Below are positions 41,842-51,128 of a stretch of 64,000 bases of DNA, one piece after another. Made by a program: the position numbers and the translations under genes. The stretch comes from Chitinophaga eiseniae (GTDB lineage: Bacteria; Bacteroidota; Bacteroidia; Chitinophagales; Chitinophagaceae): NCBI RefSeq assembly GCF_900167135.1, contig NZ_FUWZ01000004.1:620001-684000 (forward strand), given 5' to 3'. Positions within the stretch are counted from its first letter, which is position 1, and every line of letters begins with the position of its first letter. The notes below the pieces were generated by a model. It was not told where the DNA came from, did no database searches, and worked only from the letters and a program-made list of their open reading frames with translations.

Positions 41842-43264
41842 GAAGGACTTTCAATACATAGAGATAGCGAACCGGATAGAGGCCATGATCAACAATGAGA
41901 CTTATCCGCTGGGCGAGAAGCTGCCCTCGCTGCGTGCTGTGAGTGAACATTTCGGGGTGAGTGTGGGCACTTCGTTAAAAGCCTACTCTTTATTGATAGA
42001 TAAGGGGTTGCTGGTTTCCCGGGAAAAATCGGGCTATGTGCCCCTGCGCAAATCGATGGGGCATACGGAGCAGCCGGTGGCCACCACAGCAGCCCCTGCC
42101 ATCCGCGAGGTCAATGTGAGCCGCATCATCAGCAAAATGCCCGTAGACGCGGGACCTTATCCACCGGGGTTTATCTCCTTTTTTAATGCTTCGCTGGAAA
42201 CACATATGGTGCCGTTTAACGCGGTGCGGCGCAGTTTACAGAAAGCTTCCCGCGATCTTACCGGGGCGCATCTGCAATATGAATCTACGCTGGGCAATGG
42301 ACTGCTGCGGGAACAGATTGCGCGGCTCTCTTTTTACTGGAACGGCAGCCTCTCGGCCAACGATATACTGGTCACCAACGGCACCCTCGAAGCACTGAGC
42401 CTGTGCCTGCGGGCTGTCACCAATCCCGGCGATGCGGTCGTGGTGGTATCTCCCTGCTACTACGGCATCCTGCAATGCCTCGAGCAGCTGAAGCTGAAAG
42501 TGATAGAACTGCCCTGCGACCCGGAAGACGGCATCAGCCTCCGCCAGCTGGAAGAAACCGTCGATACCTACGAGATCGCCGCCTGCCTGTTCATCTCTAA
42601 CTTCAATAACCCCAACGGGGTCGTGTTGTCGGACGAAAAGAAAAAATGGATTGCTGAACTGGCCTGGAAAAGGCAGCTGCCGGTCATCGAAGACGATGTC
42701 TATGGTGAACTGCATTTCGGTCCTACCAGGCCCTCTACCATAAAAACATATGACAGGTACGGCTGGGTAATGTTATGTACATCATTCTCCAAAACGGTAG
42801 CTTCAGGCTTCCGCGTTGGCTGGTGCGCCCCGGGGCGCTTCATGGAAAAAGTAGCGCAGCTGAAAGCGACCACCAATGTGGCCACCGCTTCGGTGCTGCA
42901 ACTCTCACTGGCCGACCTGCTGGCCAGCGGCACCTATCAGCGGCATCTCCGCAAACTGCGGCCGCTGATACATAAACAGGTACTGCTGACCACCCAATAC
43001 ATCGAACAATATTTCCCCTCCGGCATAAGGATCAGTCAGCCCGACGGCGGTATGGTGCTCTGGGTGGAACTGCCCAGGCAGGTAGATGCCCTGAAGCTGC
43101 AGAAACTGGCACTGGAACATCATATCAATATCGCACCGGGCCCGCTTTTTTCCAGCACCGGCGGCTACCGTAACTATATCCGTATCAGTTGCAATAAGCA
43201 CTGGAACAGGCAGGTGGAGCAGGCGGTACGTAAACTGGGAAACCTGGTCAGAAGCATGTGCTGA
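41840..43264 (+). CDS. MocR-type (GntR-HTH plus aminotransferase-fold) regulator
   Basis: A 474-residue protein joining a GntR winged HTH (about 1-75: EKLPSLRAVSEHFGVSVGTS and LKAYSLLIDKGLL) to a fold-type-I aminotransferase domain. The PLP-binding Lys lies in LCTSFSKTVASGFRVGW, with SNFNNPNGVVLS and DDVYGEL for the ring contacts and ISCNKHW at the C-terminus. MocR proteins use bound PLP to sense an amino compound. The GNAT gene is divergent (78 bases), and two TGTAACAGAT repeats lie between. Targets are probably itself and the GNAT gene; PdxR-like control of PLP synthesis cannot be claimed. Confidence 0.92.
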   Translation: MKDFQYIEIANRIEAMINNETYPLGEKLPSLRAVSEHFGVSVGTSLKAYSLLIDKGLLVSREKSGYVPLRKSMGHTEQPVATTAAPAIREVNVSRIISKMPVDAGPYPPGFISFFNASLETHMVPFNAVRRSLQKASRDLTGAHLQYESTLGNGLLREQIARLSFYWNGSLSANDILVTNGTLEALSLCLRAVTNPGDAVVVVSPCYYGILQCLEQLKLKVIELPCDPEDGISLRQLEETVDTYEIAACLFISNFNNPNGVVLSDEKKKWIAELAWKRQLPVIEDDVYGELHFGPTRPSTIKTYDRYGWVMLCTSFSKTVASGFRVGWCAPGRFMEKVAQLKATTNVATASVLQLSLADLLASGTYQRHLRKLRPLIHKQVLLTTQYIEQYFPSGIRISQPDGGMVLWVELPRQVDALKLQKLALEHHINIAPGPLFSSTGGYRNYIRISCNKHWNRQVEQAVRKLGNLVRSMC

Positions 43265-43363
43265 CGGCCGCTCGCTGTCCGGGGGAACAGGGCTTTCATC
43301 ATTCTGATAAATATTTTATCTTGTGATGGAATGAGAAACCTGCAAACTTTATAACGCTGTCTT

Positions 43364-44344
43364 ATGAAGCACGTATCTATTGTGATTCCACTCGGTGCCG
43401 CTATGACCGGTATTGAAGTCGCCCGCCATGTCTTTACAGAAGTGAATGATTTTCTCATCAGCCAGGGCAAAGCTCCTTTGTTCCACGTGCAGCTCGTAGG
43501 CGCCTGGCGCGCTGTTCAGCTGAACAACGGGCTGTTTACCATCCAGACGGATGCAGTTGTTCACGAGTTGCACAAAACGGACCTGGTTATTATTCCTGCA
43601 TTACATAAAAATGTGGAGGACAACCTGGCAAGAAACGGGGAGCTGGTAGCCTGGATACGTGAACAATATGAGAAAGGCGCAGAAGTGGCCAGTCTCTGTA
43701 TCGGTGCCTTCCTGCTGGCGCAGACGGGGCTGCTGATCGGAAAAAAATGTACCACGCACTGGAAAGCAGCGGCGCTGTTCCGCGATATGTTCCCTGAAGT
43801 AAATCTTGTCAAGGAAAAAGTCATTACCGACGAAAACGGTATCTACTCCAGCGGTGGCGGCCTTTCGCTGGTGAACCTGCTGGTATATCTCGTGGAGAAA
43901 TACGCCGGCCGCGACGCGGCTATTTACAGCGCGAAGTTTTTTCAGGTGGACCTGGAACGCTCTGCCCAGTTGCCTTTTATCATTTTTCAGGCGCAGAAGG
44001 AACATGATGACGAGCCGGTGAAACAGGCACAGGAATTTATCGAGAACAACTTCCAGCAAAAAATCAGGGTAGACGCGCTCGCCGAAATGCTGGCCATTGG
44101 CCGCAGAAGCCTGGAACGGCGCTTCAAGAAAGCTACCTCCAATACCATGAATGAATATATCCAGCGTGTGAAAATTGAGGCTGCCAAAAAACACCTGGAA
44201 GACGGCGACCGTAAAATAAATGACATCATGTACGACGTAGGATATTCTGACACCAAAACGTTTCGCAATTCCTTCAAACTGGTGACGGGCCTGTTACCAC
44301 ATGAATACCGCAACCGGTACAATAAAAAGATGGCTGAAATATAG
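43364..44344 (+). CDS. GlxA-like AraC-family regulator with DJ-1/PfpI domain
   Basis: A 326-residue protein. Residues 1-190 are a DJ-1/PfpI-type domain (VSIVIPLGAAMTGIEVARHV) with the nucleophile-elbow Cys in VASLCIGAFLLAQTGLL. Residues about 225-320 form an AraC double HTH (VDALAEMLAIGRRSLERRFK, ending SDTKTFRNSFKLVTGLLPHEY in two parts). Relatives such as GlxA/FtrA act as metabolite-sensing activators. It stands 99 bases after the MocR gene on the same strand, and the phosphoesterase gene follows 79 bases later. Confidence 0.92.
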   Translation: MKHVSIVIPLGAAMTGIEVARHVFTEVNDFLISQGKAPLFHVQLVGAWRAVQLNNGLFTIQTDAVVHELHKTDLVIIPALHKNVEDNLARNGELVAWIREQYEKGAEVASLCIGAFLLAQTGLLIGKKCTTHWKAAALFRDMFPEVNLVKEKVITDENGIYSSGGGLSLVNLLVYLVEKYAGRDAAIYSAKFFQVDLERSAQLPFIIFQAQKEHDDEPVKQAQEFIENNFQQKIRVDALAEMLAIGRRSLERRFKKATSNTMNEYIQRVKIEAAKKHLEDGDRKINDIMYDVGYSDTKTFRNSFKLVTGLLPHEYRNRYNKKMAEI

Positions 44345-44423
44345 CAACGTATAACCGTTGCCGTATTTTGACATACAGGTGACCGGATAATGCGCTATAT
44401 TCAGCAGTAAAACTTACCTCAAT

Positions 44424-45149
44424 ATGACCCGTTCATTCGCTTTTGTCACCGATATGCATCTGGATGATGCTTTTACCCGCGGCCAACAGGTGCCTGCGCG
44501 CGAAAATCTGCTATTGCTTTTACAGGAAATTGCCGGCAAAGGTATCCGGGAAGTGGTAATAGGAGGGGATATCGGAGAACCGTCTGCACATGCTTTCCTT
44601 TTTGATGCATTAAAACAATATACGCCGGAGTACAATATCATACTGGGTAATTTCGACAAACTGGAAGATGTGCGGCAGCACTATCCGCCACCGGGGCTGG
44701 TTGACGGGACGATGTGTTACAGCGCAGACAGAGATGGTTTCCGGTATATTTTCCTGGACACCGCCAGCGAGGCGATCACCGATGCGCAGCTGCAGTGGCT
44801 GGAAGCGGAACTGAAAACGGCGGGTAAGGTGTTGTTGTTCCTGCATCATCCGGTGGTGGAAATACCGGTGTTCCTGGATGGCCTGCAACCGCTGCAGGGA
44901 AGGGAAAAAGTAAAAGCGTTGTTATTGGACCATCCGCACGCCGTATACATTTTTTGCGGGCATCTTCATGTCACCGACCAGCGGGAGGAGAAAAATATAC
45001 ATCAGACGGTAACGCCAGCCACCGGCGCACAGTTTGTGAAAGAAGCGACCGAGGTGCAGGTAGACCTGTCTTATTTTGGATATAGTATCGTTACCATCAC
45101 CGGCGAGGAGGTGAAGGCAGAAGTGATACGTCATGAGCGTGACCGCTGA
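44424..45149 (+). CDS. Calcineurin-like metallophosphoesterase
   Basis: A 241-residue cytoplasmic protein with the five phosphoesterase blocks: DMHLDDAF (DxH), GGDIGE, ILGNFDKLED in place of GNHD/E, FLHHPV and FCGHLHV (GHxH). The GNHx His is replaced by Phe (GNFD), a key metal/phosphate contact, so activity may be altered. It would bind two metal ions and hydrolyse a phosphoester of unknown identity. Its stop lies 5 bases from that of the convergent msrB gene. Confidence 0.88.
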   Translation: MTRSFAFVTDMHLDDAFTRGQQVPARENLLLLLQEIAGKGIREVVIGGDIGEPSAHAFLFDALKQYTPEYNIILGNFDKLEDVRQHYPPPGLVDGTMCYSADRDGFRYIFLDTASEAITDAQLQWLEAELKTAGKVLLFLHHPVVEIPVFLDGLQPLQGREKVKALLLDHPHAVYIFCGHLHVTDQREEKNIHQTVTPATGAQFVKEATEVQVDLSYFGYSIVTITGEEVKAEVIRHERDR

Positions 45150-45154
45150 CAGGA

Positions 45155-45673
45155 TTACTGCAGCGGTTCAAAATCGAGCGATACGGAGTTCATGCAGAAG
45201 CGTTTATGCGTAGGTGGCGGACCATCGTCGAAGATGTGGCCGAGATGTGATTCACATCTGCCGCACAGTACTTCTGTCCGGTGCATACCATAGGAATTAT
45301 CTTCCTTATAGATAACGCTGGCCGCCCGGATAGGCTCGAAGAAGCTGGGCCACCCGCAGCTGCTGGCAAACTTGGCGTCAGAGCGGAACAGCGCGTTGCC
45401 ACATACGGCACAATAGTAGGCGCCTTTGGTGTCGGCATCCCAGTATTTTCCCGTAAAAGGCCTTTCTGTAGCCGCCTCCCGTGCCACCGCATACAGTTCC
45501 GGCGGCAGTACCTTTTTCCATTCGGCATTCGTGACATGCAGTTTCTCGGTGTCTGTCCGTGAATAATACGGATTGGCGGGCGCATCGCTTGTCATAGGCT
45601 GCTGTTTTTTCTGCTGGCTCTGACAGGCAGAACCGGTGATCAATATCGCCAATAAAAAAGTCAGTGCTTTCAT
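45155..45673 (-). CDS. msrB: Peptide-methionine (R)-S-oxide reductase, lipoprotein form
   Basis: A 172-residue enzyme with a lipoprotein signal (LLAILITGSAC, Cys17), so it acts in the periplasm or at the outer membrane. MsrB motifs are clear: YYCAVCGNALF and VLCGRCESHLGH give the two CxxC zinc pairs, SSCGWPSFFEPI follows, and KRFCMNSVSL carries the catalytic Cys. It repairs oxidised methionine in exported proteins using thioredoxin-like reductants. It lies 57 bases after the start-proximal antiporter gene on the same strand and may be co-transcribed with it. Confidence 0.95.
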   Translation of the reverse strand: MKALTFLLAILITGSACQSQQKKQQPMTSDAPANPYYSRTDTEKLHVTNAEWKKVLPPELYAVAREAATERPFTGKYWDADTKGAYYCAVCGNALFRSDAKFASSCGWPSFFEPIRAASVIYKEDNSYGMHRTEVLCGRCESHLGHIFDDGPPPTHKRFCMNSVSLDFEPLQ

Positions 45674-45729
45674 ATCAGTGTTTTCGTAGTTGTAAGTTAC
45701 GAATAACCGGCGACATCACCGGACATCCG

Positions 45730-46980
45730 TTATTTACTGAATTTCCGGACCACCCAGGGCAGCGACAGCCCCTGGCCCAGCAGGGAGAATAATACCACGG
45801 CGATGGAAAGAAAGATGATCTCGTTGCGCATCGGGAAGGGACTCCCGCTTTCCAATACCGTCGGCAAGCCCAGCGCGATGGCCAGCGAAACAATTCCCCG
45901 CATGCCCGACCAGGTAATAATAAAACTTGTCTTCGAATCAAACAACGCATGCTGGCTGACACGGCGCTTACCCTTACCCTTGCCCAGAAAAGCCTTTTGA
46001 AGGTTGAACTGCTGCAGGTACACCCGCACCAGCCGGATACCCAGCGCCACCACCGCAATAATGGCGGCGTAACCGATATAGGGCCATACTTCCGCCTCCT
46101 GCATCTTTTTTAGTACCAGCGGAAACTGCAATCCAATCAGCAAAAAAATCAGGCCATTCAGCAGGAAAATGATCACATCCCAGAAATGTTTTGACTGATC
46201 GCGGAGCGCTTCCGGCAGCTTCATCCTGCTCAGCCTTGACATTCCCAGCCCCAGCGTCACCACGGCGATCACTCCGGATACCGCAAAGTGCTCAGCGACC
46301 ACGTAGGTGACAAAGGGCATCAGCAGCATCAGGCAGATAACCACCATATCGTTGGTACGGAAGAAACGCAGCACGATGCCCAGCAGCTTCGCCAATATCA
46401 CGCCGATCACAAAACCGCCGCCCAGCACCAGGCCAAACTGCAACAGCGCTTTCCAGGTAACGAAAGCCACGCCTGTTACCGCCGCTACGGCAAACCGGTA
46501 GGCTACCAGCGCAGAAGCATCGTTGACCAGGCTTTCTCCTTCGAGGATGGTGACCGTGTTATGCGGCAACCCCAGTCCCTTGGTGATACCGATGGCGGCC
46601 ACCGCATCGGTGGCTGAAAGAATAGCGCCCAACACAAAAGCCAGCGGCCATGTCATGCCGGGTATCAGATAGTAGGCCACCACGGCAATACCGCCGGTGG
46701 TGATAAAAACCAACCCGATGGCCAACGTGCCGATGGTGTTGATATTGAGCCGGAATTCCCGAAAGGAAATGTTAAACGCCGCATCATACAGCAACGGCGG
46801 CAGGAACAGCAGCATGATAATTTCCGGGTTCAGCTCAATGCCAGGCATACTGGGCAGAAAACCAATCGCAATACCTGTTGCCAGCAGCAACACGGGAATA
46901 GGCAGTTTTATCTTTTCCGCAATACCGGATACACCAATCATGATCGCCATGATCACTAACAGGACGGTATAATTTTCCAT
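45730..46980 (-). CDS. CPA1-type Na+(K+)/H+ antiporter
   Basis: A 416-residue polytopic protein with about 12 membrane helices and the CPA1 exchanger motifs GAILSATDAVAAIGITKG and SLVNDASALVAYRFA, which contain the conserved Asp of the ion site. The C-terminus ends shortly after helix 12, without a long regulatory tail. It should exchange Na+ or K+ for protons for pH and salt homeostasis. It precedes msrB on the same strand. The 517 bases upstream (46981-47497) are AT-rich and hold no convincing gene. Confidence 0.93.
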   Translation of the reverse strand: MENYTVLLVIMAIMIGVSGIAEKIKLPIPVLLLATGIAIGFLPSMPGIELNPEIIMLLFLPPLLYDAAFNISFREFRLNINTIGTLAIGLVFITTGGIAVVAYYLIPGMTWPLAFVLGAILSATDAVAAIGITKGLGLPHNTVTILEGESLVNDASALVAYRFAVAAVTGVAFVTWKALLQFGLVLGGGFVIGVILAKLLGIVLRFFRTNDMVVICLMLLMPFVTYVVAEHFAVSGVIAVVTLGLGMSRLSRMKLPEALRDQSKHFWDVIIFLLNGLIFLLIGLQFPLVLKKMQEAEVWPYIGYAAIIAVVALGIRLVRVYLQQFNLQKAFLGKGKGKRRVSQHALFDSKTSFIITWSGMRGIVSLAIALGLPTVLESGSPFPMRNEIIFLSIAVVLFSLLGQGLSLPWVVRKFSK

Positions 46981-47456
46981 CAGTAGATAATTAAAAGTTA
47001 GATACTATGCAATCGACCCTGATGGGAACATTAAAAAAATCAACTGCACCGTTTTGGGCTCATCAACATTCATATGAAAGAAAGATAAGTCTGCAATACT
47101 TCGACAAGAAAATAAAAATATGGGTTCTTATCCTAAATAACAATTCAGGTGGACGCTCGTGCGTATACCATAAATATTTTGTACCTAAAACCGATGCCAC
47201 AAAAATTCAATTCCCCCTGCATCGTGATGGTCATGATTGTTACCTTAGCGCTCGCTATTGACCATAAAATTGCGTTAATTTTGCCCTTCGTTTCGCTTCA
47301 TTTCAACATGGCTAATATATTGTTTTATTAATTAAATATAATATTTATTGATGTGTTTTGGATTGAAAGGTAATATTTAATAAAGATAAACAGGGGGTGA
47401 TCACCCGTTGATCTTCCTGGATCAGGATCGTCAGTTACAATCCTGTACATCAGCGG
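46981..47456. other. AT-rich non-coding gap between antiporter and two-component genes
   Basis: About 480 bases between divergent genes, very AT-rich around 47300-47400. No frame with protein-like composition or recognised motif. It contains the promoters of both sides, but no exact -7 element was identified. Confidence 0.6.
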
Positions 47457-47474
47457 TTCAAGATTGCTTCAAAA
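47457..47474 (+). promoter_or_regulatory. Double TTCAAAA box in front of the response-regulator gene
   Basis: TTCAAGA-TTGC-TTCAAAA: two half-sites 11 bases apart, the phasing expected for an OmpR-family dimer. It ends 23 bases before the ATG at 47498. The same 18 bases, with one change, recur at 49584-49601 in front of the efflux operon, so this is a candidate autoregulatory operator. Confidence 0.6.
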
Positions 47475-47497
47475 TTTGCCTATACATTAGCTTTTAT

Positions 47498-48181
47498 ATG
47501 AAAGTGTTAGTAGTAGAAGATAGTAAAGAAATTGCCAGCAGCATTCATGATTTTCTCTTCAGGGAAGGGTACATCTGTGAGCTGGCCTATAGTTTTGATG
47601 AAGCGCAGGAGAAGTTATTGCTGTATTCATATGACTGTGTATTGCTTGATATCATGTTGCCCGATGGGAACGGGCTGGAACTGTTGAAATTTATGAAGGA
47701 ACAGGGCATCCAGAGCGGCGTGTTGATCATCTCCGCCAAAGATGCCATGGACGATAAGATCAGGGGCCTGGAGGGCGGGGGAGACGACTATATCACCAAA
47801 CCCTTTCATCTGCCGGAATTGCATGCCCGCCTCAGAGCGATCTACCGGCGTAAAAAGCTGTCCGGCAGTAACATCATCACCTTTAACGAGATCACGCTCA
47901 ATACCGATACGCTGGAAGCTTCTATCAATGGGCTATTGCTGGACATCACCCGCAAGGAGTTTGACCTGCTGCTGTACCTGGTGGTCAACAAAAACAGGGT
48001 GCTCTCCCGGCAGTCGATAGCTACCCACCTGTGGGGCGACTATACCGATAATTTAGCTAATTTTGATTTCGTATATCAGCATATCAAAAACCTTCGTAAG
48101 AAAATCAGCGCGGCAAACGGAGCGGATTACATAGATACGGTGTATGGACTGGGTTATAAATTTAATGCTTCCAAAGTATGA
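47498..48181 (+). CDS. OmpR-family response regulator
   Basis: A 227-residue protein from ATG 47498 (MKVLVVEDSKEIASS); an upstream in-frame start at 47408 would add 30 residues across the operator and is rejected. The receiver has the acidic pocket E7/D8, the phospho-acceptor Asp51 in VLLDIMLPDGNG, and Lys101 in YITKPF. The C-terminal winged HTH (about 130-225) shows TRKEFDLLLYLVVNKNRVLS and the end DTVYGLGYKF. The kinase gene overlaps its stop by 4 bases (ATGA type). It probably controls itself and the TolC/RND operon downstream. Confidence 0.95.
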   Translation: MKVLVVEDSKEIASSIHDFLFREGYICELAYSFDEAQEKLLLYSYDCVLLDIMLPDGNGLELLKFMKEQGIQSGVLIISAKDAMDDKIRGLEGGGDDYITKPFHLPELHARLRAIYRRKKLSGSNIITFNEITLNTDTLEASINGLLLDITRKEFDLLLYLVVNKNRVLSRQSIATHLWGDYTDNLANFDFVYQHIKNLRKKISAANGADYIDTVYGLGYKFNASKV

Positions 48182-49488
48182 AACTGGTTGATAAATTTAC
48201 ATTGTGGTTTATTGGCGTGATTGTGGTCACCACACCCATCACTTCCTATATCTGTTTGAATAATATAGAAAGAAAGATAGATGATGTGGAGATTGCCCGC
48301 CTGAAAACGGTCAACATAAAGGCCGCCGCCCGTATGACCGATGGTTCGTCGGTCAACATACCACGGGACGCTTCCTTTACGACCTTCACTTCATTACCGG
48401 TCCTGCCGGCGGACAGCTTCCGTATCCGGAAAGACCCCGACCCCGACGGCAACCACAAAAGCCTGGAGAGCCGCCTCACCGTCAGTACCTTCATGACGAT
48501 TAACGGTAAGGCCTATGAAGTAACTACTTCCAGCTACGTCCCGGCATCCCGGCAGATCCTCAACGCCATCCTCGATACCGTGGCCTGGAAACTGCTGCTC
48601 ATCATTATCTGTGTGGCGGTGTCCGCGCGTTTCCTGTCGCAGCACATCCTGCATACACTGCGGCTCACCATGAAGAAAATCCACAACTTCGACCTGAAGA
48701 AAAAGATCACTTTCCCACAGACCAATACAACGGAATTCAAAGAACTGAATACCTTCCTGAAAAAAATGACTGACCAGGCAGTGGAAGAATACACGGCGGT
48801 AAAACAGTTCAGCGAAAATGCTTCCCATGAGCTGCAAACCCCGCTGGCAGTGATCCGCGGTAAACTGGAACTGCTCAGTGAAACCAATATTGATGAATGC
48901 CAGGCCACCTTGCTGGCTGATATGCATCACGCTATCGAAAAGCTGTCGAAGATCAACCGCTCACTTATCCTCCTCTCTAAAATGGAGAACAATGAATTTG
49001 CGGTGACGGAACACATCAAATTCTGCCGTGTAGCCAAAGACGTGCTGGCGGCATACGAAGACAGGCTGGAGATGAAAAATATTGAAGTCAAAAGAGAACT
49101 GGACAAAAATATCCAGCTCAGGATACATCCCGTACTGGCAGACATGTTGATGAACAACCTGCTGGGCAATGCTATCCGTCACAACGTACAGGACGGCATG
49201 ATCCACATCATTCTGAAACAACAAAAGCTGGTGATCAAAAATACCGGTCTTCCACCGGAAACCCCGCCGGAAGAGCTGTTCGAACGTTTTCGCAAAAGTA
49301 ACCAGTGCAGCGATAGCGTAGGTCTCGGGCTGGCTATCGTAAAACAGATCTGCGAAGTATGTGACTTTAAAGTGTCTTACCGGTACAAAGCCCCGCTGCA
49401 TATTTTGCAGGTAGACTTTTGTCCGGAAAGTGTCATTAACGAGGCGGAACAGGATAAATTTGAAACAGCAGCGGTAGTGACCGCATAA
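48178..49488 (+). CDS. Two-component sensor histidine kinase
   Basis: A 436-residue kinase with two membrane helices (about 9-26 and 137-153) enclosing a periplasmic loop of about 110 residues (PVLPADSFRIRKDPDPDGNH). A HAMP-like linker follows, then the H-box ENASHELQTPLAVI with His217, the N-box NNLLGNAIRHN, and the G-box SVGLGLAIVKQICEV. It phosphorylates the response regulator encoded immediately upstream, with start and stop overlapping. A terminator follows at 49525. The stimulus may be an envelope-active compound, given the efflux operon next door. Confidence 0.95.
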   Translation: MKLVDKFTLWFIGVIVVTTPITSYICLNNIERKIDDVEIARLKTVNIKAAARMTDGSSVNIPRDASFTTFTSLPVLPADSFRIRKDPDPDGNHKSLESRLTVSTFMTINGKAYEVTTSSYVPASRQILNAILDTVAWKLLLIIICVAVSARFLSQHILHTLRLTMKKIHNFDLKKKITFPQTNTTEFKELNTFLKKMTDQAVEEYTAVKQFSENASHELQTPLAVIRGKLELLSETNIDECQATLLADMHHAIEKLSKINRSLILLSKMENNEFAVTEHIKFCRVAKDVLAAYEDRLEMKNIEVKRELDKNIQLRIHPVLADMLMNNLLGNAIRHNVQDGMIHIILKQQKLVIKNTGLPPETPPEELFERFRKSNQCSDSVGLGLAIVKQICEVCDFKVSYRYKAPLHILQVDFCPESVINEAEQDKFETAAVVTA

Positions 49489-49524
49489 TAACAGTATCCC
49501 ACGGATACGCTGAAACCTTTTAGG

Positions 49525-49551
49525 GGCAAGACTTCTCGTCTTGCCTTTTTT
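49525..49551 (+). terminator. Rho-independent terminator after the kinase gene
   Basis: A perfect 8-bp stem, GGCAAGAC (49525-49532) with GTCTTGCC (49538-49545), loop TTCTC, then a run of T. It separates the two-component operon from the efflux operon, so the latter needs its own promoter. Confidence 0.9.
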
Positions 49552-49583
49552 TATTTTCCCCGGCAGGAGAAAAAAATGACTAC

Positions 49584-49601
49584 TTCAAAATTGCTTCAAA
49601 A
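49584..49601 (+). promoter_or_regulatory. Double TTCAAAA box in front of the efflux operon
   Basis: TTCAAAATTGCTTCAAAA: two identical TTCAAAA half-sites with an 11-base repeat distance. It differs by one base from the box at 47457-47474 in front of the response-regulator gene. It lies upstream of a weak -7-like AACTTTAG (49631-49638), a position that suits an activator. Confidence 0.65.
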
Positions 49602-49667
49602 TGATGGCGTCTTTTTGTATCCGGATTAACAACTTTAGTTCATACCATGCTGCAAAATTCTCCCTAC

Positions 49668-51062
49668 ATGATTGGAAATAAATACTGGCTGATCCTTCTT
49701 TTTCTGATTGGTGTTCATTCAACTTCCGTGAAAGCCCAGCAGGTACTTACATTGAAAGATGCTATTCAAACAGCGATTAATAATTACGGTACCATCAAGG
49801 CGAAATCCAACTATGCTGCTGCTTCCAAAACGAGCATAGACCAGGCAAAGAGAGATTATCTGCCTAACCTTAACGTCTCCGCGCAACAGGACTACGGTAC
49901 CATTAATGGTCAGAATGGTCCGATGTACGGCTTTGGCGGCCTTGCAGCCGCTTCCTCCGGCGCTCCGCTGCCGGAACAGAACTGGAACGCTGCTTTCGGT
50001 GGTCTGTACCTCACTAACATTAACTGGGACTTCTTTGCTTTTGGCCGCGCCAAAGAAAAAATAAAAACAGCACAAGCAGTTGCCGCCCGGGATAACAAAG
50101 ACTGGCAACAAGAGATTTTTCAGCACGAAGTAAAGGTGGCAGCTGCTTATTTAAATCTCGTGGCCGCGCAGAAACTGACATTGTCCTATCAGAAGAATCT
50201 GAACAGGGCAGATACTTTCCGACAAGTGGTGGTGACCCGCGTTAAAAACGGCCTGAGCGCCGGTGTGGACTCTTCACAGGCCAACGCTGAAGTGTCCGGC
50301 GCCAGGATCGCCCTCACCAAGGCCATAGATTTTGAACAAACCCAGTCCAACCTGCTGGCCCAGCTGATGGGCGTACCTGCAGGCCACTTTGCACTGGATA
50401 CTTTCCTCGTGTCCCGTGTGCCGGCAATGCTCAACGATACTGCCGCTGTTGAAAGCCACCCGCTGCTGCAGTGGTACAAGAGCCGTATCGCCCTGAGCGA
50501 TGAGCAGTCCAGATACTACCGCACCCTGATGTACCCTGCCTTTTCACTGGTGGGCGTACTGCAGACCAGAGGTTCCGGTTTTGATGCCTCCTATGGCGCA
50601 CAAAACCTTAACGCCTATACGCACGCATACTGGGATGGCGTAAAACCTACCCGTACCAACTACCTGATCGGTGTGGGCGTTACGTGGAACCTTACGCAGC
50701 CGCTGCGTATCTCCCGGCAGGTGAAAGCACAACAACAGATCAGTACAGGCTTACAGGCCGAATATGATCTGGCGGACCAACAGCTGCGTGCCCAGCTGCA
50801 ACTGTCGGACACTAAAATCGCCAACGCGCTGGACAACTACCACGAGGTGCCGGCACAGGTGAAAGCCGCTTCTGACGCCTATCTTCAGAAGTCGGTCCTG
50901 TACCGCAACGGCCTCACCAACCTGGTGGACGTGACACAGGCGCTGTATGCGCTCATCAGGGCGGAGACAGACCGCGACATCGCCTACAGCAACGTATGGC
51001 AGGCGCTGTTGCTCAAAGCCTCCGCTTCCGGCGACTTTAACATGTTTGCAAAAGAACTCTAA
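49668..51062 (+). CDS. TolC-family outer-membrane efflux protein
   Basis: A 464-residue protein from ATG 49668 (MIGNKYWLILLFLIGVHSTS, then VKAQQ); the ATG at 49647 would add seven residues ahead of the signal. It has the two-fold outer-membrane efflux repeat with coiled-coil stretches: TLKDAIQTAINNYGTIKAK near the N-terminus, VAAAYLNLVAAQKLTLSYQ, and the second repeat LQLSDTKIANALDNY. It forms the trimeric exit duct for the RND pump encoded next. The RND gene follows after 66 bases with a hairpin between. Confidence 0.93.
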   Translation: MIGNKYWLILLFLIGVHSTSVKAQQVLTLKDAIQTAINNYGTIKAKSNYAAASKTSIDQAKRDYLPNLNVSAQQDYGTINGQNGPMYGFGGLAAASSGAPLPEQNWNAAFGGLYLTNINWDFFAFGRAKEKIKTAQAVAARDNKDWQQEIFQHEVKVAAAYLNLVAAQKLTLSYQKNLNRADTFRQVVVTRVKNGLSAGVDSSQANAEVSGARIALTKAIDFEQTQSNLLAQLMGVPAGHFALDTFLVSRVPAMLNDTAAVESHPLLQWYKSRIALSDEQSRYYRTLMYPAFSLVGVLQTRGSGFDASYGAQNLNAYTHAYWDGVKPTRTNYLIGVGVTWNLTQPLRISRQVKAQQQISTGLQAEYDLADQQLRAQLQLSDTKIANALDNYHEVPAQVKAASDAYLQKSVLYRNGLTNLVDVTQALYALIRAETDRDIAYSNVWQALLLKASASGDFNMFAKEL

Positions 51063-51075
51063 CGGATGGATATAG

Positions 51076-51101
51076 GTGGCCGGCCGGTAACGGCCAGCCA
51101 C
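51076..51101 (+). promoter_or_regulatory. Hairpin between the tolC-like and RND genes
   Basis: GTGGCCGGCCG (51076-51086) and CGGCCAGCCAC (51091-51101) pair at 10 of 11 positions around GTAA, 28 bases before the RND ATG. There is no T-run. It may tune the ratio of duct to pump. Confidence 0.45.
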
Positions 51102-51128
51102 TCAGAACAATGACATTAAACAGATAGT

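Noticed and set aside
47007-47261. An 84-codon + frame in the antiporter/two-component gap
   Set aside because: Low-complexity composition, no motif, no ribosome site, and it lies in a promoter region.
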